Source of the DNA: Cymbomonas tetramitiformis
Lineage: Eukaryota; Chlorophyta; Pyramimonadophyceae; Pyramimonadales; Pyramimonadaceae
DNA: 64,000 bases
Assembly: GCA_001247695.2 (NCBI GenBank)
Contig: LGRX02035220.1
Span: forward strand, 124,001 to 188,000
Direction: 5' to 3'
How positions within the stretch are numbered: position 1 is the first letter of the stretch; the number at the start of each line of letters is the position of its first letter. Below, one piece after another: positions 45,580-56,100 of the stretch. A model generated the notes under the pieces. It was given only the letters and a program-made list of their open reading frames with translations, ran no database searches and was not told where the DNA came from. Made by a program: the position numbers and the translations under genes.

Positions 45580-45709
45580 CGACTGTCTGTCATTATAATA
45601 TATGACATGACACGACATGACATGACATGGTATGAAATGTATGAAATGTATGACACGTATGATACGTATGACATGCATGGCACATATGTCATCGGTCATA
45701 ACCCTGACA
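45580..45709 (-). repeat. Probable start of the chromodomain element's 3' LTR
   Basis: On the minus strand, TGTCAGGGTTATGACC starts right after a polypurine tract, and TGTCA is a frequent LTR start. The sequence then becomes a degenerate ATGACATG/GTATGA microsatellite. The other LTR is not in the window, so the LTR's inner limit (somewhere between 45180 and 45580) is not known. Confidence 0.45.
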
Positions 45710-45726
45710 GATCTCCCCTCTTAAGA
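45710..45726 (-). other. Polypurine tract of the chromodomain retrotransposon
   Basis: Minus-strand AAGAGGGGAGA stands directly before the TGTCAGGG LTR start, the position expected for plus-strand priming in LTR retrotransposons. Confidence 0.5.
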
Positions 45727-45914
45727 GAGTTGTGAGCTCACAACGGGCATACCTTTGTATATGTCTTTGATGTCTTTGTTGTTGTTGCTGCTGGTACCAG
45801 TCTTCTTACACCGATGTGAGGCGTCCCTCATGGTGTTTTTAGGATATTGGGGGGAACCGAGTCCACTTTAAACCCTCACCTTAGGCATTTAGCCTTACAG
45901 TTCTTAGGATGTAG

Positions 45915-46000
45915 CCCCCATGAATTGCGTATCGTATTTCAGAGTGACGTTTCAAGGTTTCCATGAATTGCGCATCGTATTTCAGAGTGACGATTCAAGG
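45915..46000. repeat. 46-bp direct repeat, two copies
   Basis: CATGAATTGCGTATCGTATT and CATGAATTGCGCATCGTATT start two adjacent copies in the non-coding stretch between the chromodomain stop and the polypurine tract. Otherwise 45727-46720 shows nothing recognisable. Confidence 0.75.
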
Positions 46001-47151
46001 TATCCGAGGTTTGCGTTACGGATATATATTGCGCTTGCCGTCGACGCCTTTGCGAACGATGATCGACGTTTTAACGAACGATATTCGGCCTTATATATAC
46101 GACTGATCGACGAAAACCCTTGGGTACATGTTTCCACAGTTATATATAGTGCACCCAACCCTTCCTCCCCTCCTGAAGCTACTATGGAGGTTCACAGGCG
46201 GTCATGGGGAGCCCGATTTTGGGGGCTTGTTTTAATGCAAACGGAGTGGCCCTGCTTAACGGGATTGGACTTATAATCCTTTACCCGGTCTGCTCAACTC
46301 CTCAATATTTGGTCCGGTACGCGCGCTTTGACGAACATCTGTCGATTCAGAGTGGATTCGACACGTACTAATGTGAAATTCGTTTTAGTTATGTGTGTCA
46401 AGCATAACTCAGGATCACAACTCCGTCCACCTCAGGTTTTATCCGGTAGCACGGATTACTGGCCATAAGATCCGAATGACAAACCACGGTCTGGCAAAGG
46501 TAGCATTTAGCAGTTTTTATTTATCCACAGATATGATATCTCGCATGTGTGCGTATCTGTGCAAGGGTATGATTTTGTACAAGGCTCACTACACCTTTAG
46601 CAAGGAAGGATCAATTTCCTGCTTCTATGCAACATAATGATAAAACATTAAGAGCAAGGTATATAGATGATCGACATGTATTAGTATATATTACAAGAAG
46701 TAAGGGCATGAGGCTTAATATAATGTTAGCCTTCATAGGCAGCTATCATGTCTGCTGCATTGGTCAGCTCTGTGGCTTTGACCCAGGTGTCATGCTCAGG
46801 GCCGTAGCCTGCATATCGCACTAAATAGTACTTGACACCTCTAGTGATCTTATCTGAGAGTATGTGTGATATCTCAAACAGTGGTTGCCCTTCTTCGGTG
46901 ATCATCTGTGGCAGAGGCAAAGGTGCTTGGATCGAGTCGTTATACAGCTCTATTCTGGATACAGGCTGTACCGGATGGATACGAATATCGAGATCCCCGA
47001 AATCTAACTCATAAGCACGTCCATGGCTGAGCACTTTAGATATGGTAAACGGTCCAATATATGGTTGTTTAAAGTGTCTGCCTGCCTCTGTCAAACCAGT
47101 CCATTGGATAAAAGAACTCGGTCCATAAAAGAACTTTCTGCCCTACTGCAT

Positions 47152-47425
47152 ATTGGCTACTGCCCTAATTCGCGGTCCTACCACAAGGACCGAAAAGTGC
47201 TCAACCAATATTTGAAGGTCATGATGGCCTCGGATGAAAATTTTGACATGACATTAGCGAAAGAGCATTTCGAGAACTTGACAACATGGGTCTCAGAATT
47301 TTCATAGGACCTTCGTGGATAACATAAGATAACGTGACAAACATATATTTCTTTCGGTCCTTGTGATAGGACCGGGATATATTTCCGGTCCTATCACAAG
47401 GACTGTCGGGCAGTAGCCAATATTG
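47152..47425. mobile_element. Small inverted-repeat element in the integrase C-terminal region
   Basis: ATATTGGCTACTGCCC at 47150-47166 is matched by its reverse complement GGGCAGTAGCCAATAT at about 47409-47425. Inside, a second pair (GGTCCTACCACAAGGACCG near the left end and GGTCCTATCACAAGGAC near the right) extends the fold. It splits the pol coding sequence between the HMPRQY and GQKVL segments. Size is about 275 bp and it has no gene. No clear target duplication was found. Confidence 0.6.
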
Positions 47426-47760
47426 CCGGGGCATGTGAGTCTTATTGAATCTGGCTTGGCTAATTTCTGCTGCTCGGGAAATGTTGTCTACCGCGTTGGC
47501 ATGTACAGCCGAGTACTGGTCAAAATGATCTCGAATAGCATTCTGTATTGGAACAGGAGCTTCTGGCGGAATAGTGATTGCCAGGTCATGAGGCGAAAGT
47601 GGCTGCGCCATCGAGTCGAGATAAAATGGTGAATAACCAGTAGTTGCAGAAACTGTGTTGTTAATTGCAAACTCCACCAGAGGCAACTTGTCCTCCCACG
47701 AATTGGTTGAAGTATCATTGCAACAACACCCGAGGAGAAAAATACTATCTAATCAGAATA

Positions 47761-48024
47761 TCAAGGTATGTCTTACGCGAGGTCGACTTTACACAAAACT
47801 TCTGATTTTCTAGATCGTGAGATATAAGCGATTTAAGTTTCCGCTTATGTATGGTTAAGTATGGGAGATAACTGAGCGGTATCGACCATAACTTTTCAAT
47901 GCCTGGGTCAATTGCATACCTGGAGTACGCAATATGTTTAGATTGCTTTGAGCGACATGTTTATCGAATAAAAATATTTTCGAAAGTTTTGTGTAAAGTC
48001 GACCTTGCGTAAGACATACCTTGA
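47761..48024. mobile_element. 264-bp MITE with 41-bp terminal inverted repeats, TA target site
   Basis: TCAAGGTATGTCTTACGCGA begins the left end and its reverse complement, with one mismatch over about 41 bp, closes the right end. TA flanks both sides (47759-47760, 48025-48026). TA duplication and long terminal repeats point to a Tc1/mariner-type non-autonomous element. It interrupts the integrase just after the catalytic Glu region. Confidence 0.8.
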
Positions 48025-48803
48025 TATAAACCAGAGGATGGTGAATCATGCATCAAACAAATTGAAAAATACCTGAGGATGTCCTCAATGAAGGCATGGC
48101 TCCTCTCATTGCTTGCATTCGACTGTGGATGGTGTGAAGACGTCATAGACAATCTCGTACCAATAGATTTCCACAGTGTTTGCCAGAATGTAGAGGTAAA
48201 TCTGGGGTCTCGATCTGAGATGATGTTCCTCGGAAGACCATGGAGCTTGAAGATATGCTGCATATATATCGAAGCAGTATGCTGAGCAGTCCAGGTCATG
48301 CTGAAGGGAATGAGATGACAGCGATGAGAGAATTGGCACATTACCACAAATATACTGTCGTGCCCATTAGTGGTGATAGGCAGGTCAGTAATCCAGTCAA
48401 GAGATACATCAAGCCATTTTGTCTTAGGCACACAATATCGTATATGTGACTGACCATAAGGTTTGTGTCTCCTCGTTTTCTGGCGAAGACACACGGGGCA
48501 CTCCCGAATGTATTGAATGGCTGCCATCGTCATTCCTGGCCAATAATATCGGCTACGCAATAGATGAAGCATGTGATTTTTGCCTACATGACCAGAAATA
48601 GTGGCTGAGTGGCACTCATGAAGTAGAATGTGGCGAAGCTGTGTGATCTCACCGTCATCTGTAGGGACCTTGGCAGTAGGTGGAATGTAAAGTTGTCTGC
48701 CAAATATGGTCTTGCGATAGATCAACCCCTGAATGAGCTCGAAATTGCTGACTGACTGCGATGAAGTCGATGATGCCAGCTTAGATAATATAGTCTGTGC
48801 AAA

Positions 48804-49064
48804 TGTGTTGCTGGAATCTGTATAGGCAGCCCTGACTGGGAGTCCCGGTGCAGGCCCCTATGACAGACCCCTAGGACCAACACTGGACTGCTGTCTGATC
48901 TATAGGTTCGTGCTGTGACACACGCTGTGTCACAGGTAGGCTAGTTTCCGAGACCGTTGCGAGACCGTTCCGGGTATATCTAGCTTAGGGTTTATTTATC
49001 TTATGAGAGTTTATCCACATAGTTCGGGACCCTCTGATATCTAGTGAACTAGGATATTCCGGTA
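48804..49064 (+). repeat. 5' LTR of a second, diverged gag element
   Basis: Homologous to the LTRs at 41222-41481 and 44531-44788 but in the opposite orientation and more diverged. It shares ATCTGTATAGGCAGCCCTGA near its start and CTAGCTTAGGGTTTAT further in. It truncates the chromodomain element's pol. Confidence 0.8.
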
Positions 49065-49607
49065 GGTCGTGGCCCCATCCACGCTTTATTCCACTTGCTA
49101 GTTTGGCCATGATTGGCTAAACGGCCGCTCGGAGAGGTGGTGCGCGTTTGCGCGTTTGGGTATCAGTGAGAAGTTATGAGATGAGCAGCTTGCGGTGAGC
49201 GACTTTGAGCCGCAGCTATGGGGTACCGGCTTGGATCGGGTTTCGTCGTCGCAATGTCCATTCACGGTTTCCTGCACGCTCTGATCCCGCCTGCTACCGT
49301 GTTTTGGGCTGGTGACCTTGGCACCTTTGACTTCGACGACATCTTCCTTTGCCCCTCGCTCGCATGGCTCGACCGCTCGTTCCGTATCTGTGACGTCGCA
49401 TTTTCTCCGCGACCCTACCCAAACGTGCTGCAGCGTACCGCCTCCCCTCAGGCTTATCTAGAGATGGGAATCACAACGAGATCCAAGAAATCCCTCACGA
49501 GGGACAGCGACATCGACGCCTCTCTGAGGTTGATCGACGGGGTACGGAACACGCCGACGGCAGCTACGCCTTCCGTTCCTGCCCCCAACCCTGCATCGAA
49601 CGAAGAC

Positions 49608-51131
49608 TTGGCCTAAACAAGAATTTTGAAAATTTTTATTCAAAATTTAGGTCAAAATTCAGCCAAAAAGAAATGTCAAAATTTTGAAAAATTTAGGGGG
49701 TCCGTAGGAAAAATATCCACCCCCGTCTGCAATTTTTAAAGTTGGATCCCCATCGATCGATATTTTTCGAAAATTTGTCGAAAAATCTGACAGAGACGGT
49801 CGAGACGGTGTCGGCTGTCGATGTCGATGTCGCCGCCCTTCCTTTCGTTCAGATTTACAATACAGTATTCTTTGTCGACAGTGAGACGCAAGAACAGCCA
49901 ACAACGAACAGGGGGGGAATCATCATCACCATGCTCGTCGAAGACTATTCTTCAGCTTCAGAATCTGATATATCTGAGCTCGACGTCGAGGACAACACCA
50001 ACAAGACTCTCCGCCCAGTACACCTAGACCTGGGACGTGACGATGGCGACTCATCGGAGGACGGCGACAACCGCGAACCGGGTGGCTTGGAGGCAGCGTA
50101 TGCACGCACGCGAGCACAACCCCTAACAAACGCCTTCGACCAGTTGAAGCGGAAAAGGAGCTCCCAGCATCATGCGGATAGCGAGCTGCCGCAGCAGCCG
50201 GCTTTAGCAGCGCACGAGCGAGAAAGGGCACCTTCTCTGCAGGGTGTATTGCTTTCTTTTTTCTTTACGGCCCGCAACCGGCAAAGTCCACTGGCCCGTT
50301 TTCGGCCAATACGGCCAATCTCCAAAACTGCCCGCATTTTGATTTTAAGTATGGTGATAATGCAAAAATCGCATAATTTTGCATTAATTCTGCTATTTTC
50401 ATATTAATAAACGTCACGGCCCGCACCCATACATCCCATCGGCCCGCATTCGGCCTGGAGTGGTGAGCTACGGCCCCGGGCCGGCCCGCCACGGTAAGCA
50501 ATATACCCTGCTTCTCTGAAACCTCCCTCTGGAAAGAAGCGCGCAGGAGGGGGTGTACGCATCACGAAGGAGCCGAAGATCGAGCCCTCCAAGCGCATCA
50601 CCGAATTTCCCGACCAGTGTTTGCGTATCTCAGCAGGGAGGCTCTTTTGCGGATGTTGCAAAGAGACGTTATCACTCTTGAAGCAATCCGTCAAAACCCA
50701 CGTGCTCCGCAAGCTACGCACACTCCGTACTTAAGCCCTACCCCCCTCGCCCCCTCTACGTTTGTCTCCTCCTTTTCTTCTTTTTCCTTTTCCCTTTTCC
50801 CCTTCCCCAGGTTTCCCTTTTTTCCTCCCCCCCCTTTCCCTTTCCTTCCCTTTCCCCTTTCCCCTATCGTCTTCCTCCTTTCTATATACAGTATCGCGAC
50901 ATAACATCTCACCGCATTACGTTCCATCTCACCGCATTATCACATCGCGGCGCCACCGCACCGCCGCGCCTCCGCGCCTCCCTCAGCGGCTCTACGGCTC
51001 CAAAAAAAAGAGGGAAAATTTCATCAAAATTTAGGCATCCTGAAAAAAAGGGCAAAAAAATATAGGATCGGCCCCGAAAAATGGGTCAAAAAATTTTAGG
51101 CGATTTCAAAAAAAAATCTTGTTTAGGCCAA
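49608..51131 (+). mobile_element. hAT-like DNA transposon, 1524 bp, with 8-bp target duplication
   Basis: The terminal inverted repeats TTGGCCTAAACAAGA and TCTTGTTTAGGCCAA are perfect over 15 bp. The flanking octamers ACGAAGAC (49600-49607 and 51132-51139) are identical. An 8-bp duplication is characteristic of hAT elements, though the TIR is not the common CAGGG type. No transposase core is visible, so the element is non-autonomous or carries captured sequence. It contains one open frame (next entry) and C/T-rich stretches (50745-50880). Confidence 0.85.
49742..50260 (+). CDS. Acidic/Ser-rich frame inside the hAT-like element
   Basis: Read from about 49742 the frame contains SSASESDISELDVEDN, LGRDDGDSSEDGDN and, towards the end, a basic run KRKRSS. 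The frame may end at a donor near 50241 (CAGG|GTGT-like) or run to 50407. The composition resembles the N-terminal tail of some transposases or of a nuclear protein captured by the element. No domain is recognisable. Confidence 0.35.
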
Positions 51132-51523
51132 ACGAAGACGCGGACGTGGCCGTCAGATGTTACCTGCAGGAGCAGTCCAAGCTCGTCGACGAGATCTACA
51201 AAACACGACTGCATCGAGCTTGGGCCAAGAGTATCCGTGAGGATATTCTTGGCGACAAGAAGCATCATTTTCGCGGTACGGACGACGCTGGCCTTCTGTC
51301 CGACCTGGTGGTGCAGCTGCGTACGGAGTTTCAGTCGGCTGGTCTGGAGCTACGTGCCTTTGACCTCGACGACCCTCTGGCACCCGTGGTCAGCAGGGTG
51401 AATGGGCTTCTCTACGACGTTCTTGCCCTGGTGATTGAGAAGCACAGCAACGCGTTCGTCTGGCTGACTGGTACCGATTCTTCGACTGACCGAGATGGAC
51501 GGCGAGCTCTCATCGACGTTATT

Positions 51524-51850
51524 GTTGGAAACAGCACAGCAGCCACGGGGAGAACGCTCCCCGCGAGATAGAACGAACTCAATAATAGATAATACAAGGG
51601 AATAAATACCCTAGTCAGGACACAAGCAGGTTCACCGAGAATGACACACCGGACATGCCACCTGACAAATATGACAGTCAGGGTGACATATCCAGCACAC
51701 CACCTCATTAGAGGTGGACCTACAGCTTGTGCATGACACCACCCTAGCTACTAGAGCTTACATCTAATGAGAATGTGAAAGTCTAGTGGCTAGCAAAGAT
51801 CACAAGATGCACACAACAAGATCAACAAATATACCGGCCGCTAAGGAAGA
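51524..51850. mobile_element. Possible LTR start at the gag break point
   Basis: The gag homology stops abruptly and TGTTGGAAACAGCACAGC begins, an opening typical of Copia-type LTRs. No second copy of this sequence was seen in the window, so it could be a solo LTR, the edge of another element, or coincidence. From 51850 to 52320 nothing recognisable was found. Confidence 0.3.
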
Positions 51851-52326
51851 ACTCGTGCTGTGGGATTTCTAAGGTCTAATCTCTGCCGGCTAGTGGTCAG
51901 CAGCAAGTCAAGATGCCGCCTGTCTGCTTGTAAGAAATACAGTAAACACTCGATTTTAAGAAAACAGGAATTTTAGGTCAGCCTAGCAACTTTCTTATTT
52001 ATATAGAGATCTTAAATATGGAGTGTTATGTGTTAAATATTGTGAAGAAATCACAAAAGCTGGCTACTTTCTTATTGGCGGGTTTTCTTATTACTGAGTG
52101 ATTACTGTAGACGAATCTCGAGAAAACCTTGCCTGTCGGTTTAGCAAAGAACAAAATGTAGCCACGTTCCCGCGTCTGTGCGTCCAGGGATAAATGAGGG
52201 CTGTCCGAAATGAGCTGCTGCCCGCTAGTGGTCAAATGAAACCTCGAAAATCACCGGAAAGAGCTTCCTACTTCAGCTAGTGGTCGAAACATCTACGAGA
52301 ATGTGCCCTGCCTGTCCGTTTAGAAA

Positions 52327-53134
52327 CTAAGAACAACCAGAAGAATACCCGCCATCAGAGTCGTAGCCAGCACCACCAGATTCGTAATCGTAGTGGTCGT
52401 CGTGCGAATCAGAACGAGCACCACCAGAGTCGTACTCGTTGTAATCGTTCTGCTCGTGGTCCTGCGAAAAATCGGAACCTTCGTCCACCGGTTCAGCGTC
52501 CTCAAGAAATAAAGATGCGCTACCAGTAGAAATATTTTGCTGCGGAGAAAACTCAGTTTCTGAAACTTCTAAAACTCCACCATAGTAGTCGCCCTGGAAA
52601 CCTGTGTCCAGGGCGGGCTGTTGTTCCAACTGTGAAGGAGAAAATGTCGGATAGGCCAACTGGCCACCAGTCTGCTCCCAATCGCCGCCGGATTCATCGT
52701 AATACCCAAGTGGGTACCCCGATTCATCTTCACTCTCACTACTGTCAAAAACTGCGTGAATATCTTGCTCTGACTCAACGATAGGAGATCCGGAATCCAC
52801 GGAGTGAAAATAGTGACGCTCAATGCGAGCAGGAGGGGCCTGCTGCGTGAGCCTGCGCGAACTGGAACGCCCAGTCGCGGGTCTGGTAGTGGTGATCTGC
52901 GAAGAAACAGATCGGGTGTCTAAATCCACGGGTCCATTTCCAACGCCCTTCTCACAGAAACAGACTTCTGAAGAAACAAATCGATCGGACACAGCACCAC
53001 CAATTGCTGTGCCTTCAGAGACAACGATAATGCTCAAAATGACCGGGTCGCAAACTGCATCAGGCTGTGGTAAAATCTGCGGAGCACTCCGAAAATGATC
53101 GAGAGCTCTAGCCTGGGCTTGGCACAACGAAATG
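52327..53134 (-). CDS. Terminal exon of an acidic, Gly/Ser/Asp/Tyr-rich protein, unknown function
   Basis: A minus-strand frame opens after an acceptor-like CCAG (exon start about 53134) and runs about 265 codons to a stop at 52327. The first third is moderately hydrophobic (DAVCDPVILSIIVVSEGTAI). The rest is very acidic and rich in Ser, Gly, Tyr and Gln, ending in diverged repeats (EYDSGGARSDSHDD, YDYESGGAGYDSDGG). No domain is recognised. It could be the disordered tail of a nuclear or transposon protein. Upstream exons would lie in the repeat block beyond 53140, where a repeated minus-strand phrase WLASLENTH occurs. Confidence 0.4.
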
Positions 53135-53139
53135 AGCTG

Positions 53140-56100
53140 GACACGTAGTACAGTAGCATACCTGTACCGTGGATGCCAAAGTGCGTGTTCTCAAGGCTCG
53201 CCAACCACACAGCTATCTGTGCAGTGCGCTGAGTAACTGCCAGCTCTCCACTTGGGCCAAGCTGTCCGTCACTCACGATACGTGTTCTCAAGGCTCGTCA
53301 ACCACACAACTATCTGTGCAATGCGCTGAGTAACCGCCAGCTCTCCACTTGGGCCAAGCTGTCCGTCACTGCCATACGTGTTCTCAAGGCTCGCCAACCA
53401 TCATCAAACTGGCATTCTGCCACACAACCCATCGGACCTGTGCGACTCGCCTGCTCGGACTTGTCATATTCATAAGTGCGTGTTCTCGAGGCTCGCCAAC
53501 CATCTTCAAACTGGCATTTTGCCACACAATCCGCATCGGACTTGTGCGACTCGCCTGCGCTGCAGCCCATGGCCCGTGACTTCTCATCTGAGATAGTCCC
53601 AACGCTACGAACGACTGTACCCAGTATCTGCGCTCAAAGCATGAATCAAACGCCCTGGATCCCAGCGTAGCCATCATAATTCCCTGTGATCTTGAGGCTG
53701 CCAGCCTCCTTCTGCTGATGTGTGCGCCTGCTATCTGTGCAGTGCGCTCTGATAGGCATCGTGATGCCACCAGTCCGTGCTCAACCACCAATACGTACAT
53801 GCATCTGTCATACGGCGGCGCAAGTGCGTGTTCTCCAGGCTCGCCAACCGCTGATGTGTGCGCCTGCTATCTGTGCAGTGCGCTCTGATAGGCATCGTGA
53901 TGCCACCAGTCCGTGCTCAACCACCAATACGTACATGCATCTGTCATACGGCGGCGCAAGTGCGTGTTCTCCAGGCTCGCCAACCGCTGATGTGTGCGCC
54001 TGCTATCTGTGCAGTGCGCTCTGATAGGCATCGTGATGCCACCAGTCCGTGCTCAACCACCAATACGTACATGCATCTGTCATACGGCGGCGCAAGTGCG
54101 TGTTCTCAAGGCTCGCCAACCATCTTCTGCTGATGTGTCCCCCAGCATATGTTGATGATAGTGATGAGCTGTCCTCCAGCTCAGTGATAGTGGTGTGTAA
54201 GCTCCAAGCCCATGATGATGACGCAACAACCCCAGAGTGCTCCGCCTCTCTCTCACGGCTGCAATGATAATGCGTGGCCTCTAGGCCTGCCATAATGGCG
54301 AGCGCGTCCCCAACCTCAGGTGTGCGATGGTGGCGAGCTACCTCCGAGCCCGCGATGAGGGCGTGTCATCCCTCCAACCCTGTAGTGGTGGTGGCTCTCT
54401 CACCCCATGGTCTCGTGTGTGCCAACTGTCTGGACTGTGTGCTCACTGTCGTAGATGGCAGTGCTGCTGCCCGGTGCTCCTGCCTCGCATGGCTCTCTCA
54501 TAAGATGGCAGTAGTGCTGCCTGGTGATCCTGCCTCGCATGGCTCTCTCACCTGATTGATCTAGCGTATCCCCCAGTCGCTGTGTATGCGTGACCTCTGT
54601 CTGCGCACTGTGGCTCAACCCGCCAACTCTCGTGTGCAGTGTGCTCACTGCTGTGTGCAACATCAGTAATGCTAGCCCCCGCGCCGTGCGCCCAGTAGTG
54701 TGTACTGCTGTGATGTCCTCGAAGTGCGTGCAGGCACATGTCCTAGTGTCTGCTCCAGCGTATATCTCAACTCGCCAGCCATGTAGGTGTCGTAGTCCCT
54801 GAGCTCTGCGCTCAGCAGTGTGCACGCTGTCCGTGCGTCGGTGCCACACACCGTGGTCTGAGTGTGCTGCCATGTGTGCCTGCCAGCGTGGTGGCAGTGC
54901 AATACAGCTCCACGTCTATGATGATGAAGTCCATGATATATATCGATGATGCCCTACCTCCAAGTACGTGGCAGCCGTGTGCTGTCTCCAAGCTCTCGAT
55001 GGTGACGCGCTGCTGCTGCTGCTGCTGCTACCAGGTCTGCGATGGTGATGAGCTGCCTCCGAGCCCACAATAAGGACATGTCGTCCCTCCAGCTATGCAA
55101 TGGTGGCGTGCCACCTCTGCGTGTCAGCGTCAGAGTCTGCGCTCTGAGTGCACGTAGGTGAAGTCCCTCCAACACAAAGGTACCAACGTCCTCAATGGTG
55201 ATGCTGCCCTTCCAAGTGCTCGGTGAGCGTGAGCAAGCTCGGCGTAGGAGCCGTCCCTCCAACACTGTGCTGCTCCTCCTGCTGTGCGTGACGTACACGT
55301 CCCACGCGAATGGATGTCTGCTGCGACCTCCCTCCACGTATCAGGTGCGTGTGCAGGTGTCTGCTCTGTGCACCACAACTCCAACCACTGCTCAGCTGCC
55401 CACCAGCTCCAGTGTGTCCTCGATCGTGTGCCGTCCCTCCAGCTCTGTATGACCAAGGTGGGTGACGGTGGTGCACTGTGCCCCTCCGCGGTTCGTGACA
55501 ACAGCGTGCTGCGCCACCTCTCCAAGCGCGCGCGATAAAGTGTGATGCCACGGTCCTCGATCCAACCTCTGTGTGCAAACGCGTGTGGCCATCGAACCAA
55601 GCCACTGCGCTCCGTGCGCCTGTCAAAATCCTCTCAGCAATGGGTGCTCTGCGACACGCCAACAAGCTCCAAAGGTCAGTGTGCTCCACGAACTCCACGG
55701 CCACAATACTGTTGAACTGCGGCTGCTCTCTCCGAGCCTCAGGCCAAGTCTCTCTCCCACGGCTGCAATGATAATGCGTGGCCTCTAGGCCTGCCATACT
55801 GGCGAGCGCGTCCCCAACCTCAGGTGTGCGACGGTGGCGAGCTACCTCCGAGCCCGCGATGAGGGCGTGTCATCCCTCCAACCCTGTAGTAGTGGTGGCG
55901 TTCACGACTGTCCCTCCAGCGCTGCACTGTTCCTGCGAGTCCTCCTCGACGGCCTGTGCTCCGGCGCCTGCGTGTACTGTGTGTGCGCGTGAAGGCTACT
56001 GCCACCTCATGTCAGCGGAAGTGACGTACTGCCACCGCCCCTCTGAGGTCTACGAAGGTGACGCGCTACTGGTGCTCCCCCCCCAAGTCTGCGAAGGTGA

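Larger units (their letters stand above)
46726..48803 (-). pseudogene. Ty3/gypsy pol fragment: integrase plus C-terminal chromodomain, interrupted
   Basis: Minus-strand reading from 48803: a short linker, then an HHCC zinc-binding domain (two His in HECH..GHVG, then CPVC), then the integrase core. Its catalytic acids are the Asp of WITDLP, the Asp of DRDPRF and the Glu of the NER motif at DD35E-like positions. After a MITE insertion (47761-48024) the frame resumes with LPLVEFAINN (47700 downward) and an integrase C-terminal region. A second inverted-repeat insertion lies at about 47152-47425. The end (46726-47100) is a chromodomain (KYYLVRYAGYGPEHDTW) that ends in a stop at 46726, as in chromoviruses, where it is thought to steer integration to particular chromatin. 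Protease, reverse transcriptase and RNase H are missing: the 5' part is cut off by the LTR at 48804. Confidence 0.85.
49218..51515 (+). pseudogene. Second gag copy, split by a hAT-like insertion and 3'-truncated
   Basis: 49218-49607 matches the N-terminal part of the intact gag at 41806-44376, including the SLTRDSDIDASLRL segment. The frame stops just inside an insertion and resumes exactly at 51132 with the expected next residues (DADVAVRCYLQEQ). It then runs to about 51515 and stops matching at DRDGRRALID. The zinc knuckle, hydrophobic segment and 3' LTR are absent. Removing the inserted segment and one target-site copy gives a continuous gag reading, so the insertion came after the gag element arrived. 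Confidence 0.85.

Noticed and set aside
48804..49064. Treating this LTR as the partner of the LTRs at 41.2 and 44.5 kb in one large element
   Set aside because: It is in the opposite orientation, more diverged, and followed by its own gag copy, so it belongs to a separate insertion.
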